A stretch of DNA of 18,360 nt from an uncultured Oscillospiraceae bacterium (GCA_944387745.1 CALXGD010000075.1:1-18360), one strand, 5' to 3'. Counted from the first letter of the stretch, positions 1 to 7,462 are shown. Translations and numbers: made by a program. Notes: generated by a model from the letters alone, not told the origin.

Positions 1-954
1 GGCCCGGAGGATGTAGCCGTAGTCCTCCCCCATGGACAGGGCGGCCAGAATGTCCTGCAGTTCCTCCCGGCTGTACTTCCGGGGCGTCTCCCGGCCCCAG
101 GAGATGAAGATCTCGTCGGCGTCGTGGTGATGGTGGTGGTCGTGGCCGCAGCAGCAGGCGTCGCACTCGTCTCCGTGGTCATGGTGGTGCTCATGCTCGT
201 GGTCATGGTGGTGTTCATGCTCGTGGTCATGCTCATGGTCGTGGTCGTGCTCATGCTCGTGCTCGTGGTCATGGTGGTGGTGATGCTCATGGTTGTGGCC
301 GTCGTCGTGGGCGTGCTCCCGGCCAATCTCCTCCATCAGCTCTTCGGCCAGGGAGTGCCCACCCTCCATGGCGGAGACGATCTGCGCCCCAGTGAGTTCG
401 TCCCAGGGGGTGGTGAGGATGGCGGCCTTCTGGTTCTTGTCCCGCAGCAGCTTCACGGCGGCGTTCAGCTTGCCCTCATCCATGTTCTGGGTGCGGGAGA
501 GCAGGATGGCGGAGGCGTGCTCCACCTGGTTGTTGAAGAATTCGCCAAAGTTTTTCATATAGATGCGGGCCTTAGTGGCGTCCACCACAGTGACGAAGCT
601 GTGCAGCTGCAGCTCAGGGGCCTCCTTCTGCACCCGCTCCACGGCGGCGATCACGTCGGACAGCTTGCCCACACCGGAGGGTTCGATGATGATGCGGTCG
701 GGGGCGTAGTCGGCCAGCACCTTCTTCAGCGCCGCGCCGAAGTCGCCCACCAGGGAGCAGCAGATGCAGCCGGAGTTCATCTCGGTGATCTCCACCCCGG
801 CGTCCTTCAGGAAGCCGCCGTCAATGCCGATCTCGCCGAATTCGTTCTCAATGAGCACGTTTTTCTGCCCCTGGAAGGATTCCTTCAGGAGCTTCTTGAT
901 GAGGGTGGTCTTGCCGGCCCCTAAGAAACCGGAGATGATGTCAATTTGGGTCAT
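1..954 (-). CDS. CobW/G3E-family GTPase metallochaperone with His-rich insertion (3' end outside window)
   Basis: The 318 visible codons start at an ATG with an AAGGA-type RBS; the stop lies beyond base 1. Seen: Walker A GFLGAGKT at residues 9-16, the ENEFGEIGID segment at 37-46, the metal-binding CxCC motif (C63, C65, C66), and EPSG at 91-94. The usual NKxD guanine-specificity motif is not obvious; the likely equivalent reads LSRTQ (152-156). Residues 213-278 are dominated by His, Asp and Glu, with a short Cys cluster (CDACCC) near its end; after this begins a CobW_C-like region (EIFISWGRETPRKYS). Family knowledge: G3E GTPases of this type deliver zinc, cobalt or other divalent metals to client enzymes in the cytosol. 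Which metal cannot be told from sequence. It follows the S41 protease gene on the same strand, separated by a palindromic hairpin. Family assignment is very secure; the specific client is unknown. Confidence 0.93.
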   Translation of the reverse strand, partial: MTQIDIISGFLGAGKTTLIKKLLKESFQGQKNVLIENEFGEIGIDGGFLKDAGVEITEMNSGCICCSLVGDFGAALKKVLADYAPDRIIIEPSGVGKLSDVIAAVERVQKEAPELQLHSFVTVVDATKARIYMKNFGEFFNNQVEHASAILLSRTQNMDEGKLNAAVKLLRDKNQKAAILTTPWDELTGAQIVSAMEGGHSLAEELMEEIGREHAHDDGHNHEHHHHHDHEHEHEHDHDHEHDHEHEHHHDHEHEHHHDHGDECDACCCGHDHHHHHDADEIFISWGRETPRKYSREELQDILAALSMGEDYGYILRA

Positions 955-997
955 GGTATGTCATATCCTTTCCAAAGATAAAAATAAACGGGATTTT

Positions 998-1023
998 AGC
1001 CTTCCCCTGGAAGGGGGAAGGCT
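998..1023. terminator. Perfect 10-bp hairpin between the S41 protease and cobW-type genes
   Basis: AGCCTTCCCC (998-1007) pairs perfectly with GGGGAAGGCT (1014-1023) around a 6-nt loop. It sits 11 bases past the S41 stop codon. On the minus strand it is followed by AAAATCCCG rather than a U-tract, so it is a weak intrinsic terminator at best. It could instead be a dispersed palindromic repeat or an mRNA 3' end stabiliser. Confidence 0.5.
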
Positions 1024-1033
1024 TGGTATATGA

Positions 1034-2917
1034 TCAGCCCCAGATCAGGTGAGTAGCCTCCATGAGAGCGCACAGCAGCCCGGCGGCGGTCTCCCGGGTG
1101 CCGGGGTCCTGGGGCTGCTGGTCTCCCACCAGGGCGCCCAGCGCGTCCAGGTTCCGGGCGGAGGTTTGGGCCCACTCGGAGTACATGTAGTAGTTTTCCC
1201 ACTCCCCGATGGAGAGATTCTTCTGCGCCAGCTCATAGCCGTCCATGCTGGCCCAGGCGGCCACAGAGGACAGGCACGTCACCATCTGCTCATAGGTGAT
1301 GGTGTCATTGGGCCGGAAGGCGGTCCCGTCTCCCGCCAAAAAGCCCTTGGCGGCCATGGCGTTCACCGCGCCGGCGTACCAGGCGTCTGCCGGCACGTCG
1401 GAGAAGTAGTTCCGCTCCGGCGTCCGAAGATTAAGGGCGGAGGCCACCATGGAAGCAAACTCCGCTCGAGTGATGGCGTCGGAGGGGCGGAAGTTTCCGC
1501 TCCCGTCGCCGCTCACCAGGCCGTACACCGCCAGGGTGTTGATGGCCTGAGCGAAGGGGGAGTCAGACACGTCGGAGAACATGCGGCTCTCGTAGTCCAG
1601 CCCCAGATCCTCCGCCAGATCCGCAGGGGCGGTCTCGGTCCAGGTGGCGCCGCCGCTGCCCACATACAGCCGGGCATCCGGGGGGAGGGCCTCCAGCAGC
1701 TCGGCGAAGGCGGCGCGGTTGTCCACGTGGCGGGCGTCCCGCTGGTCGATATAGAAGGTGAAGCCAGCCAGCTCCAGCTTATAGGAGCCGTTGGCAATGG
1801 AGGGCTCGTCCGCCCGCAGAAGCAGAGCGGCTTTTTCCGTGTTTTCCTGGGAAATCAGCAGGGTGGGAATGACGCCCACCGTGTCGTTGGTGGCCCCGTC
1901 GGGGGCGTAGAAGCGGTAGGTGGTGACTTTTAGGCAGTCTCCGTCAAAGAGCTCTGCAATGCTGCTGTTGGAGGAATCTCCGTCCAGCACCATCTGGGCC
2001 ACGCCCTTGCCGTAGGTGCGCTGGCCGATGGCAATCCCCAGGTGGTGGGCCCGGACAGCGGCGGTGAACATCTCCGCGCCGCTGGCGCTCCAGGGGCTGG
2101 TGAGGACAACCACCGGCACGTCGGTGAGATCGGGGGCCTCTGGCCGGATTCCCCGGTAGTAGGCCAAGCCGTCCCGCCCCATCATGTAGACCATAATGCC
2201 GTCCTGGAACCAGCCCACGGAGAGGGTGACCGCCACATCAGTCCCTCCGGGGTTGGAGCGCAGATCCACCACCCACAGATTGGCCTCGTCACCCATCTCC
2301 TCCAGGGCATCCCGGAAGGTGTCGGAGGTGGAGGCGCCGAAGCTGTCGCAGGTGATGTAGCCCACGTCCCCGTCCACCAGCTCATAGGTGACAATGGGGA
2401 TGGCCACCGCCCGGCGCTCCAGGGTGAAGTCCTTCACCTGGCCGGTGGTGTGAAGGCGGATGGAGAGGGTGACAGAGGTGCCCTCCTCCCCTCGAATGAG
2501 GGAGGAGGCATCCATACCCGGCTCCAGGGTGACGCCGTCCACCGCCAGGATGCGGTCACCGGCAGACAGGCCGGCCTCCTGGGCGGGGGAATTTTCTAAG
2601 ATGGAGAGGATCTGCATCCCGTCGTCAATGGCGTTGGAGATAGAGACGCCGATGCCCACAATAGTCTCCCCATCCACCTGGTTGAGAAAGCGCTGATATT
2701 CCTCCTGGGTCATATAGACGGTATAGGGGTCCCCCAGGGCCTCCAAAATGGCATCCACAGAGTCCTGATTCAGGACGGATTCCGGGACCTCATCCACATA
2801 GTAGGCCTCCAGGAGGGAGCGGACATCCTCCGGCGCCAGAGCGGCGGCGGGCATGGTGCAGAGGGAGAAAGCGGTGGTCAGAGACAGCGCGCCGGAAAGA
2901 AATGAACGAAGTTTCAT
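1034..2917 (-). CDS. Secreted S41 (C-terminal processing) peptidase with PDZ and SLH domains
   Basis: 627 aa with start ATG behind AAAAAGGAG. Seen: a signal peptide (hydrophobic core about residues 5-27, ending AAALA); a short helical N-terminal segment; a PDZ domain at about 83-165 (VGIGVSI, GLSAGDRILAVDG); and an S41 catalytic core at about 180-350. The likely catalytic dyad is Ser279 in SPWSASGAE and Lys304 in TYGKG, 25 residues apart as in Tsp/CtpA. The C-terminal third holds two clear SLH repeats (about 446-495 and 504-553, with FSDV...A and FRP.D.ITRAEF motifs) and a degenerate third (about 576-622). Family knowledge: Ctp proteases cut envelope proteins near their C-termini, and SLH repeats bind pyruvylated wall polymers. 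Inference: a wall-anchored processing protease. It lies 63 bases behind purA, but a strong hairpin lies between them, so it may be only partly co-transcribed. Confidence 0.93.
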   Translation of the reverse strand: MKLRSFLSGALSLTTAFSLCTMPAAALAPEDVRSLLEAYYVDEVPESVLNQDSVDAILEALGDPYTVYMTQEEYQRFLNQVDGETIVGIGVSISNAIDDGMQILSILENSPAQEAGLSAGDRILAVDGVTLEPGMDASSLIRGEEGTSVTLSIRLHTTGQVKDFTLERRAVAIPIVTYELVDGDVGYITCDSFGASTSDTFRDALEEMGDEANLWVVDLRSNPGGTDVAVTLSVGWFQDGIMVYMMGRDGLAYYRGIRPEAPDLTDVPVVVLTSPWSASGAEMFTAAVRAHHLGIAIGQRTYGKGVAQMVLDGDSSNSSIAELFDGDCLKVTTYRFYAPDGATNDTVGVIPTLLISQENTEKAALLLRADEPSIANGSYKLELAGFTFYIDQRDARHVDNRAAFAELLEALPPDARLYVGSGGATWTETAPADLAEDLGLDYESRMFSDVSDSPFAQAINTLAVYGLVSGDGSGNFRPSDAITRAEFASMVASALNLRTPERNYFSDVPADAWYAGAVNAMAAKGFLAGDGTAFRPNDTITYEQMVTCLSSVAAWASMDGYELAQKNLSIGEWENYYMYSEWAQTSARNLDALGALVGDQQPQDPGTRETAAGLLCALMEATHLIWG

Positions 2918-2942
2918 ATCGTACTCCTTTTTCTACGGAAAC

Positions 2943-2969
2943 GCGCCGGATGCCCCCGGCATCCGGCGC
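2943..2969 (-). terminator. 12-bp hairpin after purA
   Basis: GCGCCGGATGCC (2943-2954) pairs perfectly with GGCATCCGGCGC (2958-2969) around a CCC loop, 11 bases past the purA stop. On the minus strand it is followed by GTTTCC, a poor U-tract, so it may attenuate rather than fully stop transcription into the protease gene. Confidence 0.65.
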
Positions 2970-2980
2970 TTTGCCTTTGG

Positions 2981-4273
2981 TTACAGCTTTGGGGTGCGGT
3001 AGGTCATCTCCTCCCGCTTGGGACCGGAGGAGACCATGGTGATGGGACACTGGATGTGTGCCTCCAGGAAGTCCACATAGTCCTTGGCCTGCTGGGGCAG
3101 GGCATTGTAGTCCTTGCAGCCCCGGATGTCGCACTTCCAGCCGGGCAGGGTGGTGAACACAGGCTTCGCCTTCAACAGGCGGGGAGTAATGGGAAACTGG
3201 TCGGTGACCTCACCGTCGATCTCGTAGCCGGTGCAGACCTTGATTTCGTCCAGGTAGCCCAGCACATCCAGGCAGGTGAGGGCCGCCTGGGTCGCACCCT
3301 GGACCATGCAGCCGTACTTGGTGGCCACAGCGTCGAACCAGCCCACCCGGCGGGGCCGGCCGGTGGTGGCGCCAAATTCGCCCTTGTCGCCGCCCCGACG
3401 GCGCAGCTCGTCCCCCTCGGGACCCAGCAGCTCGCTGACGAAGGGCTCTGTCTTGGAGCCCACAGAGGAGGAGTAGGCCTTTGTGACGCAGATCACGTCC
3501 TCCACAGCGGTGGGGGGCACCGCCGCGCCCACACAGCCAAAGCCGGCCAGGGTGTGGGAGGAGGTGGTCATGGGGAAGATGCCCAGGTCCGGGTCCTTCA
3601 TGGAGCCCAGCTGGCCCTCCAGCAGGATGGTCTTGCCCTCCTTCAGGGCCTGGTGGACAAAGCCCACCGCGTCCCCCACGTAGGGGCGAATTTCCTCCCG
3701 CAGGACCAGCAGCTCATCCATCAGAGCGTCTACATCAATGGGAGGCTTGTGGTACAGGTGCTCAAACAGGACGTTTTTCACCGCGGCCGCGGCCTCCAGG
3801 CGGGTTCTCAGCCGGTCCTCGTAAAACAGGTCGCACACCTGGATTCCAATTTTGGCGTACTTATCGGAGTAAAAGGGGGCGATGCCGCTCTTAGTGGAAC
3901 CGAAGGCCTTGCCCCCCAGCCGCTCCTCCTCATAGGCGTCCTGGAGGATGTGATAGGGCATCAGCACCTGGCCCCGCTCAGAAATAATCAGGTTTGGGGC
4001 AGGCACCCCTTGCTCTGTAAGAGAGCGCAGCTCGTCCGCCAATTTGCGGATGTCCAGCGCCAGGCCGTTGCCGATGATGTTGGTGACGTGGGGATAAAAC
4101 ACGCCGGAGGGGAGAGTGTGCAGGGCGAAGCGGCCCCGGTCGTTGATGATGGTGTGACCGGCGTTGGCGCCGCCCTGGAAGCGGATGACCACATCCGAGG
4201 TCTCTGCCAGCATGTCGGTGATTTTGCCCTTGCCCTCGTCGCCCCAGTTGGCGCCCACGATTGCTTTTACCAT
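2981..4273 (-). CDS. purA: Adenylosuccinate synthetase
   Basis: 430 aa, the usual length for PurA. It catalyses the GTP-dependent joining of IMP and aspartate to adenylosuccinate, the first committed step to AMP, in the cytosol. Seen: N-terminal GANWGDEGKGK (residues 7-17) with the catalytic Asp/GTP loop; GGANAGHT (34-41) with the conserved His; and TTGRPRRVGWFD (303-314). The segment that in E. coli reads EGAQG is EGQLGSMKDPDLGIFP here (219-234), and the following region is KAYSSSVGSKTEPFVSEL, so this is a divergent PurA branch though otherwise complete. Start ATG has the RBS CCGGAGG. The gene has its own strong promoter (4349-4377) and diverges from the MATE gene. Assignment is very secure. 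Confidence 0.97.
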   Translation of the reverse strand: MVKAIVGANWGDEGKGKITDMLAETSDVVIRFQGGANAGHTIINDRGRFALHTLPSGVFYPHVTNIIGNGLALDIRKLADELRSLTEQGVPAPNLIISERGQVLMPYHILQDAYEEERLGGKAFGSTKSGIAPFYSDKYAKIGIQVCDLFYEDRLRTRLEAAAAVKNVLFEHLYHKPPIDVDALMDELLVLREEIRPYVGDAVGFVHQALKEGKTILLEGQLGSMKDPDLGIFPMTTSSHTLAGFGCVGAAVPPTAVEDVICVTKAYSSSVGSKTEPFVSELLGPEGDELRRRGGDKGEFGATTGRPRRVGWFDAVATKYGCMVQGATQAALTCLDVLGYLDEIKVCTGYEIDGEVTDQFPITPRLLKAKPVFTTLPGWKCDIRGCKDYNALPQQAKDYVDFLEAHIQCPITMVSSGPKREEMTYRTPKL

Positions 4274-4348
4274 ATGTGTTACCTCCGGAACCCGGGATTC
4301 GCAACCGTATTCGGATTTGCCTTATCCGGTTTCCAACACAGCGCTGTT

Positions 4349-4377
4349 ATTATACTTCCTTTTTCTCCCCTGCGCAA
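4349..4377 (-). promoter_or_regulatory. Sigma-A type promoter of purA
   Basis: On the minus strand: -35 TTGCGC (4372-4377), 17-nt spacer, -10 TATAAT (4349-4354). Transcription would start near 4342, giving a leader of roughly 70 nt. The leader contains no convincing purine-riboswitch core (no recognisable G-box motifs). Confidence 0.8.
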
Positions 4378-4492
4378 GGGTTAAGAGGGGAGAAAAGTGG
4401 AAATTTAGGCGGAAATATCTTGCTGTTTTTGAACAGACTCCGCCCATGTCCGGCATGGGAACAGGGGGACAGGGAAAATAGAAGAAATCCCC
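4378..4492. other. Spacer between the divergent purA and MATE promoters
   Basis: No gene is seen here. Two small hairpins occur: CTGTT/AACAG (4423-4436) with a 4-nt loop, and CCCATG/CATGGG (4443-4459) with a 5-nt loop. They lie upstream of the MATE -35 box and could be operator dyads for a regulator acting on either promoter, or chance. Confidence 0.35.
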
Positions 4493-4521
4493 TTGCGCCG
4501 GAGAGAAAAGTCTGATATACT
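4493..4521 (+). promoter_or_regulatory. Sigma-A type promoter of the MATE transporter transcript
   Basis: -35 TTGCGC (4493-4498), exactly 17-nt spacer, -10 TATACT (4516-4521). Transcription should start near 4528, so the mRNA has a leader of about 87 nt that contains the candidate riboswitch and terminator. Confidence 0.78.
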
Positions 4522-4527
4522 ACAACG

Positions 4528-4589
4528 GACATAGATTCATCAGCGGGTGAGCACCTACCGTATGCAAGGCTGGCTTGCATACGGTTTTT
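4528..4589 (+). promoter_or_regulatory. Candidate guanidine-IV (mepA-motif) riboswitch with its terminator
   Basis: Between the predicted transcription start and the MATE start codon lies a roughly 30-nt segment containing CAGCGGGTGAGCACCTACCG (4541-4560). It runs directly into a perfect 12-bp terminator stem (ACCGTATGCAAG 4557-4568 with CTTGCATACGGT 4574-4585) and a T run to 4589. The stretch GGGTGAGCACCT can form a small hairpin, and CGGGT can pair with the ACCG that starts the terminator's 5' arm, which would give a ligand-dependent antiterminator. Family knowledge, recalled rather than searched: the mepA motif is a short clostridial guanidine-sensing element sited just before a terminator and upstream of MATE (mepA) genes, and it turns expression on. 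Architecture, length and neighbour all agree. The exact consensus could not be checked; otherwise this is an unclassified transcription attenuator. Confidence 0.62.
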
Positions 4590-4614
4590 GCTTCTGAAAG
4601 GGGTGTAGACAGAT

Positions 4615-5949
4615 ATGTCGGCGTATGGAGAGCGAGAGCGCTTTTTGACCATTGCCGGATATTTGATTCGATTCAGTTTTCCCCTGATTTTCAGCGGGAT
4701 TCTCCAACAGCTCTATAACTGGGCGGACGCCTTCATTGTGGGCAATGTGGAGGGGGAGCTGGCTCTGGCGGCCATAGGCTCCACCACCTCCACTGTCAAT
4801 TTTTACGTGATGGCCATCAATGGGTTTACCTTGGGCCTGTCCATCCTCTTTGCCCAGAAGTACGGGAGTGGGGAGCACCAGGAGATCACGAAGCTCCTGT
4901 CTACCTTTGTGTGGGGCCTGGGCGGGGTTTTTCTGCTGCTGTCCGCAGTGGGGATGTGCCTGACGGGGGAACTGCTGCGACTGATCCACACCACGGAGGA
5001 GACCATCGCGCTGGCGGAGAGCTATCTGAAAATTGTCCTGGCGGGGGTCCCCTTTCTGGCCATCTACAACGTCTACTCTGCCGCTCTGCGGGGAATTGGA
5101 AACAGTAGAGCTCCCTTCTATGCCGTTTTTCTCTCCTCCGGAGTGAATGTGGTGCTGGATGTGCTGCTGGTAGCAGGCTTTCACCTGGGCGTATCTGGCG
5201 CAGCGGTGGCCACTGTATTTTCTCAGGGGGCTATGGCAGTGTTTTTGGTGCTGTACAGCGTGAAGCGTTATCCGGTGCTGCGCTTTGTCCTGGGGGGCTC
5301 CTTTGACGGGGAGGCTCTGAGGTCGGGGCTCCACTTCGGGATACCGCCCATGCTTCAGTCCAGCGTCAGCTCGGTGGGCAGTCTGATCCTACAGAATTTT
5401 ATGAACGGCTTCGGTACACAGACGGTGGCGGCTATCACCACCGCCTACCGGGTGGACTCCATTGTGATGGTGCCTATCCTGAATTTGGGCTCCGGTATCT
5501 CTACTCTGGTGGCCCAGAGCTTTGGCTCCGGCCGCCGGGAACGGGCGAGAAGGATTTTTCGAGTGGGCATCGGGATTATGGCTTGTGTGGCGCTGGCGCT
5601 CATGGTGTTGGTGATCCCCACAGGAGGGAGACTGATCGGTCTGTTCGGTGCGGGGGCGGAGGCTGTAGCCATAGGGGACCGCTTTTTCCACAGAATTGCC
5701 GCGTTCTATCTGGTGTTCGGCCTGGCCACAGCTGCGCGCAGCTATCTGGAGGGAATGGGAGATGTGGTCTACTCCAGCGGAGCGGGCATGGCCTCTCTGG
5801 TGTGCCGGATCGCGCTCTCCTATGCCATGGTTGGGATTTTTGACAACATGGTCATCGCCTGGGCTGAGGCCTTTTCCTGGGTGCTGCTGCTGCTCCTCTA
5901 CAGCGGACGGGTCCTGTGGCGGGAGAGGCATGGGGCGCTTCGGAGATAA
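4615..5949 (+). CDS. MATE-family multidrug/cation efflux transporter
   Basis: 444 aa polytopic membrane protein, normal length for MATE exporters with 12 transmembrane helices in two six-helix halves. Seen: the N-terminal signature FPLIFSGIL and QQLYNWADAFIVG (22-43), repeated hydrophobic spans to the C-terminus, and the second-half motif beginning around 240 with GIPPMLQSSVSSVGSLILQ. Family knowledge: MATE proteins expel organic cations using Na+ or H+ gradients. The start ATG has AAAGGGG about 11 nt upstream. It is a single-gene transcript: its own promoter, a leader with a regulated terminator, and a strong terminator right after the stop. If the leader is a guanidine-IV riboswitch, the physiological substrate may be guanidine or a related guanidinium compound; this is inference from context, not from the protein. 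Confidence 0.93.
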   Translation: MSAYGERERFLTIAGYLIRFSFPLIFSGILQQLYNWADAFIVGNVEGELALAAIGSTTSTVNFYVMAINGFTLGLSILFAQKYGSGEHQEITKLLSTFVWGLGGVFLLLSAVGMCLTGELLRLIHTTEETIALAESYLKIVLAGVPFLAIYNVYSAALRGIGNSRAPFYAVFLSSGVNVVLDVLLVAGFHLGVSGAAVATVFSQGAMAVFLVLYSVKRYPVLRFVLGGSFDGEALRSGLHFGIPPMLQSSVSSVGSLILQNFMNGFGTQTVAAITTAYRVDSIVMVPILNLGSGISTLVAQSFGSGRRERARRIFRVGIGIMACVALALMVLVIPTGGRLIGLFGAGAEAVAIGDRFFHRIAAFYLVFGLATAARSYLEGMGDVVYSSGAGMASLVCRIALSYAMVGIFDNMVIAWAEAFSWVLLLLLYSGRVLWRERHGALRR

Positions 5950-5951
5950 AG

Positions 5952-5985
5952 AATCCCGCTGTCTGAGGACAGCGGGATTTTTTTT
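5952..5985. terminator. Strong intrinsic terminator between convergent MATE and GH13 genes
   Basis: AATCCCGCTGTC (5952-5963) pairs with GACAGCGGGATT (5968-5979) around TGAG, followed by a T run to 5985. It begins three bases after the MATE stop. The GH13 gene ends at 5992 on the other strand, and the minus-strand tail (ATTCTTTATC) is moderately U-rich, so the hairpin probably serves both genes. Confidence 0.92.
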
Positions 5986-5991
5986 GCTGTG

Positions 5992-7305
5992 CTACCGCTC
6001 CATCTTCCAATAGCGGGCGGAGAAGGGGGGCAGAAGGCTGCCGCCGCCGAAGTCGTGCTGTTCCCCGGTGATCAAATCCCAGGCCAGGCCGCAGCCGGCG
6101 TCGAAGTGGGCCATATAGGGCTCGCTGTCTGCGTTGACGGCTGCCAGCACCCGCTCTCTCTCAGTCCTCCGCTCGAAGATAATTTGCCGGTTGGTGAGAA
6201 GGACATTGCGGTAGGTGCCGCTGCACAGAGCGGGGCTCATCCGCCGAGCGGCGGACAGCTTGGCAATCCAGTCTGTCAGATCGTTCCACTCTGGCTTTTC
6301 CAGGGCGGGGCGGAGCTGATCGTCGCTGCGCTCCCCTTTTATGCCCTGGATGCCCCACTCGCTGCCGTAGTACAGGGCAGGGGTGCCGGGCATCCCAAAC
6401 AAAATGGCGTAGGCTAGAGGAATGTGGTTGGGGTTTGTGAGCTTGGAGGCCAGACGGGTCACGTCGTGGTTGTCGGCGAAGGACAGCAGGTGAGCCCCCT
6501 TGTACAAAGTCCAGGGCTCCGGGCCGAACTGCCGGGCCAGGCTGTGGCCGATCTCAAACAGGTTTTGATCGTTGAAGCTGGACCACAGGCCTTTGAAGCA
6601 GTCGTAATTGGTGACCGAATGACACTTGTCCGGCCCCATCCACTGGTTGTAGTCGCCGCCCAGCACCTCTCCAATCAGCACAAACTCCGGCTTCAGGGCG
6701 CTGGTAAAGCCCCGCAGCTGTCTCAGATAGTCCGCAGGCAGACAATAGGCCACGTCTAACCGCAGCCCGTCGATATCAAACTGCTCCACCCAGCTCCGGA
6801 TGGCCTGAAACTGGTGGTCAACGACCGCCTGGTTAGAGAGATTCAGCTTTACCAGTTCGCTGTGCCCCTCCCAGCACTCGTACCAGAAGCCGTCGTTCCG
6901 GTCGGTATCGCCGCTGAAGTTTACATGGAACCAGTCTTTGTAGGGGCTGTCCCATTTTTTCTCCTGTACATCCCGGAAGGCCCAGAAGCCCCGGCCCACA
7001 TGGTTGAATACCCCGTCCAGGATCACCCGGATGCCGGCCTTGTGAAAGGCGCGGCACACCTGAACCAGGTCCTGGTTGCTCCCCAGGCGGGGGTCCAGGC
7101 GGTTGTAGTCCCTGGTGTCGTAGCCGTGCTTGTCGCTGTCGAACACCGGGTTTAGGAGGACGGCATCCGCTCCCAGCCTTTGGATATGGTCCACCCAGTC
7201 CAGCAGGCGGCGGATGCGGGGGACGGTGACGCCGTCCTGGTACTCCGGGGCGCCGCACAGGCCCAGGGGGTAGATCTGATAGAGAACTGCGCTGTCAAAC
7301 CACAT
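5992..7305 (-). CDS. Cytoplasmic GH13 alpha-amylase-family glycosidase
   Basis: 437 aa from the ATG preceded by AAAGGAG. An open frame continues 123 codons further upstream, but it crosses the promoter and does not look like protein. Seen: the (beta/alpha)8 barrel with the four GH13 regions in order: DGVFNHVG (97-104); GLRLDVAY with nucleophile Asp184 (180-187); IGEV with acid/base Glu213 (211-214); and FADNHD with Asp281 (276-281). A short C-terminal beta domain follows (about 360-437). There is no signal peptide and no carbohydrate-binding module, so it acts in the cytosol, probably on imported maltodextrins or other small alpha-glucosides. Exact substrate cannot be read from sequence. It is a monocistronic gene with its own promoter at 7355-7383. 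Confidence 0.93.
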   Translation of the reverse strand: MWFDSAVLYQIYPLGLCGAPEYQDGVTVPRIRRLLDWVDHIQRLGADAVLLNPVFDSDKHGYDTRDYNRLDPRLGSNQDLVQVCRAFHKAGIRVILDGVFNHVGRGFWAFRDVQEKKWDSPYKDWFHVNFSGDTDRNDGFWYECWEGHSELVKLNLSNQAVVDHQFQAIRSWVEQFDIDGLRLDVAYCLPADYLRQLRGFTSALKPEFVLIGEVLGGDYNQWMGPDKCHSVTNYDCFKGLWSSFNDQNLFEIGHSLARQFGPEPWTLYKGAHLLSFADNHDVTRLASKLTNPNHIPLAYAILFGMPGTPALYYGSEWGIQGIKGERSDDQLRPALEKPEWNDLTDWIAKLSAARRMSPALCSGTYRNVLLTNRQIIFERRTERERVLAAVNADSEPYMAHFDAGCGLAWDLITGEQHDFGGGSLLPPFSARYWKMER

Positions 7306-7354
7306 GAATAGGCTCCTTTCCGTTTCTCTGCACTGAAAGTGAAAAGTTCGCTCT

Positions 7355-7383
7355 ATCATACCCCATGCCTGCGGTTTAGGCAA
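7355..7383 (-). promoter_or_regulatory. Promoter of the GH13 gene
   Basis: On the minus strand: -35 TTGCCT (7378-7383), 17-nt spacer, -10 TATGAT (7355-7360). It gives a leader of about 45 nt to the chosen ATG, which supports that start over the longer open frame. No convincing CcpA cre box was recognised. Confidence 0.75.
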
Positions 7384-7433
7384 GGAAAAACTATTCAGGA
7401 GCGGGGCTTTTTGGCGGTATGCCAGAGCGGGGG

Positions 7434-7462
7434 TTGCCAAAATAGCGGGCTTCGGGTATAAT
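7434..7462 (+). promoter_or_regulatory. Promoter of the YitT-like gene
   Basis: -35 TTGCCA (7434-7439), 17-nt spacer, -10 TATAAT (7457-7462). Transcription would begin near 7469, leaving a leader of about 30 nt with AAAAAGGAG before the TTG start. Confidence 0.82.

Noticed and set aside
118..300. Possible CRISPR or tandem-repeat array
   Set aside because: The repeats are short, irregular and in frame with the His/Asp/Glu protein segment; there are no spacers.
124..924. Long plus-strand open frame of 266 codons opposite the CobW gene, very Val/Met/Leu-rich
   Set aside because: It is the antisense of the His-rich codons (CAC/CAT read as GTG/ATG). The minus-strand frame has Walker A and CxCC motifs and is the real gene.
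4274..4348. Possible purine riboswitch in the purA leader
   Set aside because: The leader is about 70 nt and I see no conserved core loops of the purine aptamer and no terminator.
3056..4384. 442-codon plus-strand open frame opposite purA
   Set aside because: It is a shadow created by GC-rich codons; purA on the minus strand is full length with all its key motifs.
4557..4589. Reading the hairpin before the MATE gene as the terminator of an upstream gene
   Set aside because: There is no upstream plus-strand gene, and a good promoter lies only 36 bases before it, so it must act on the MATE leader.
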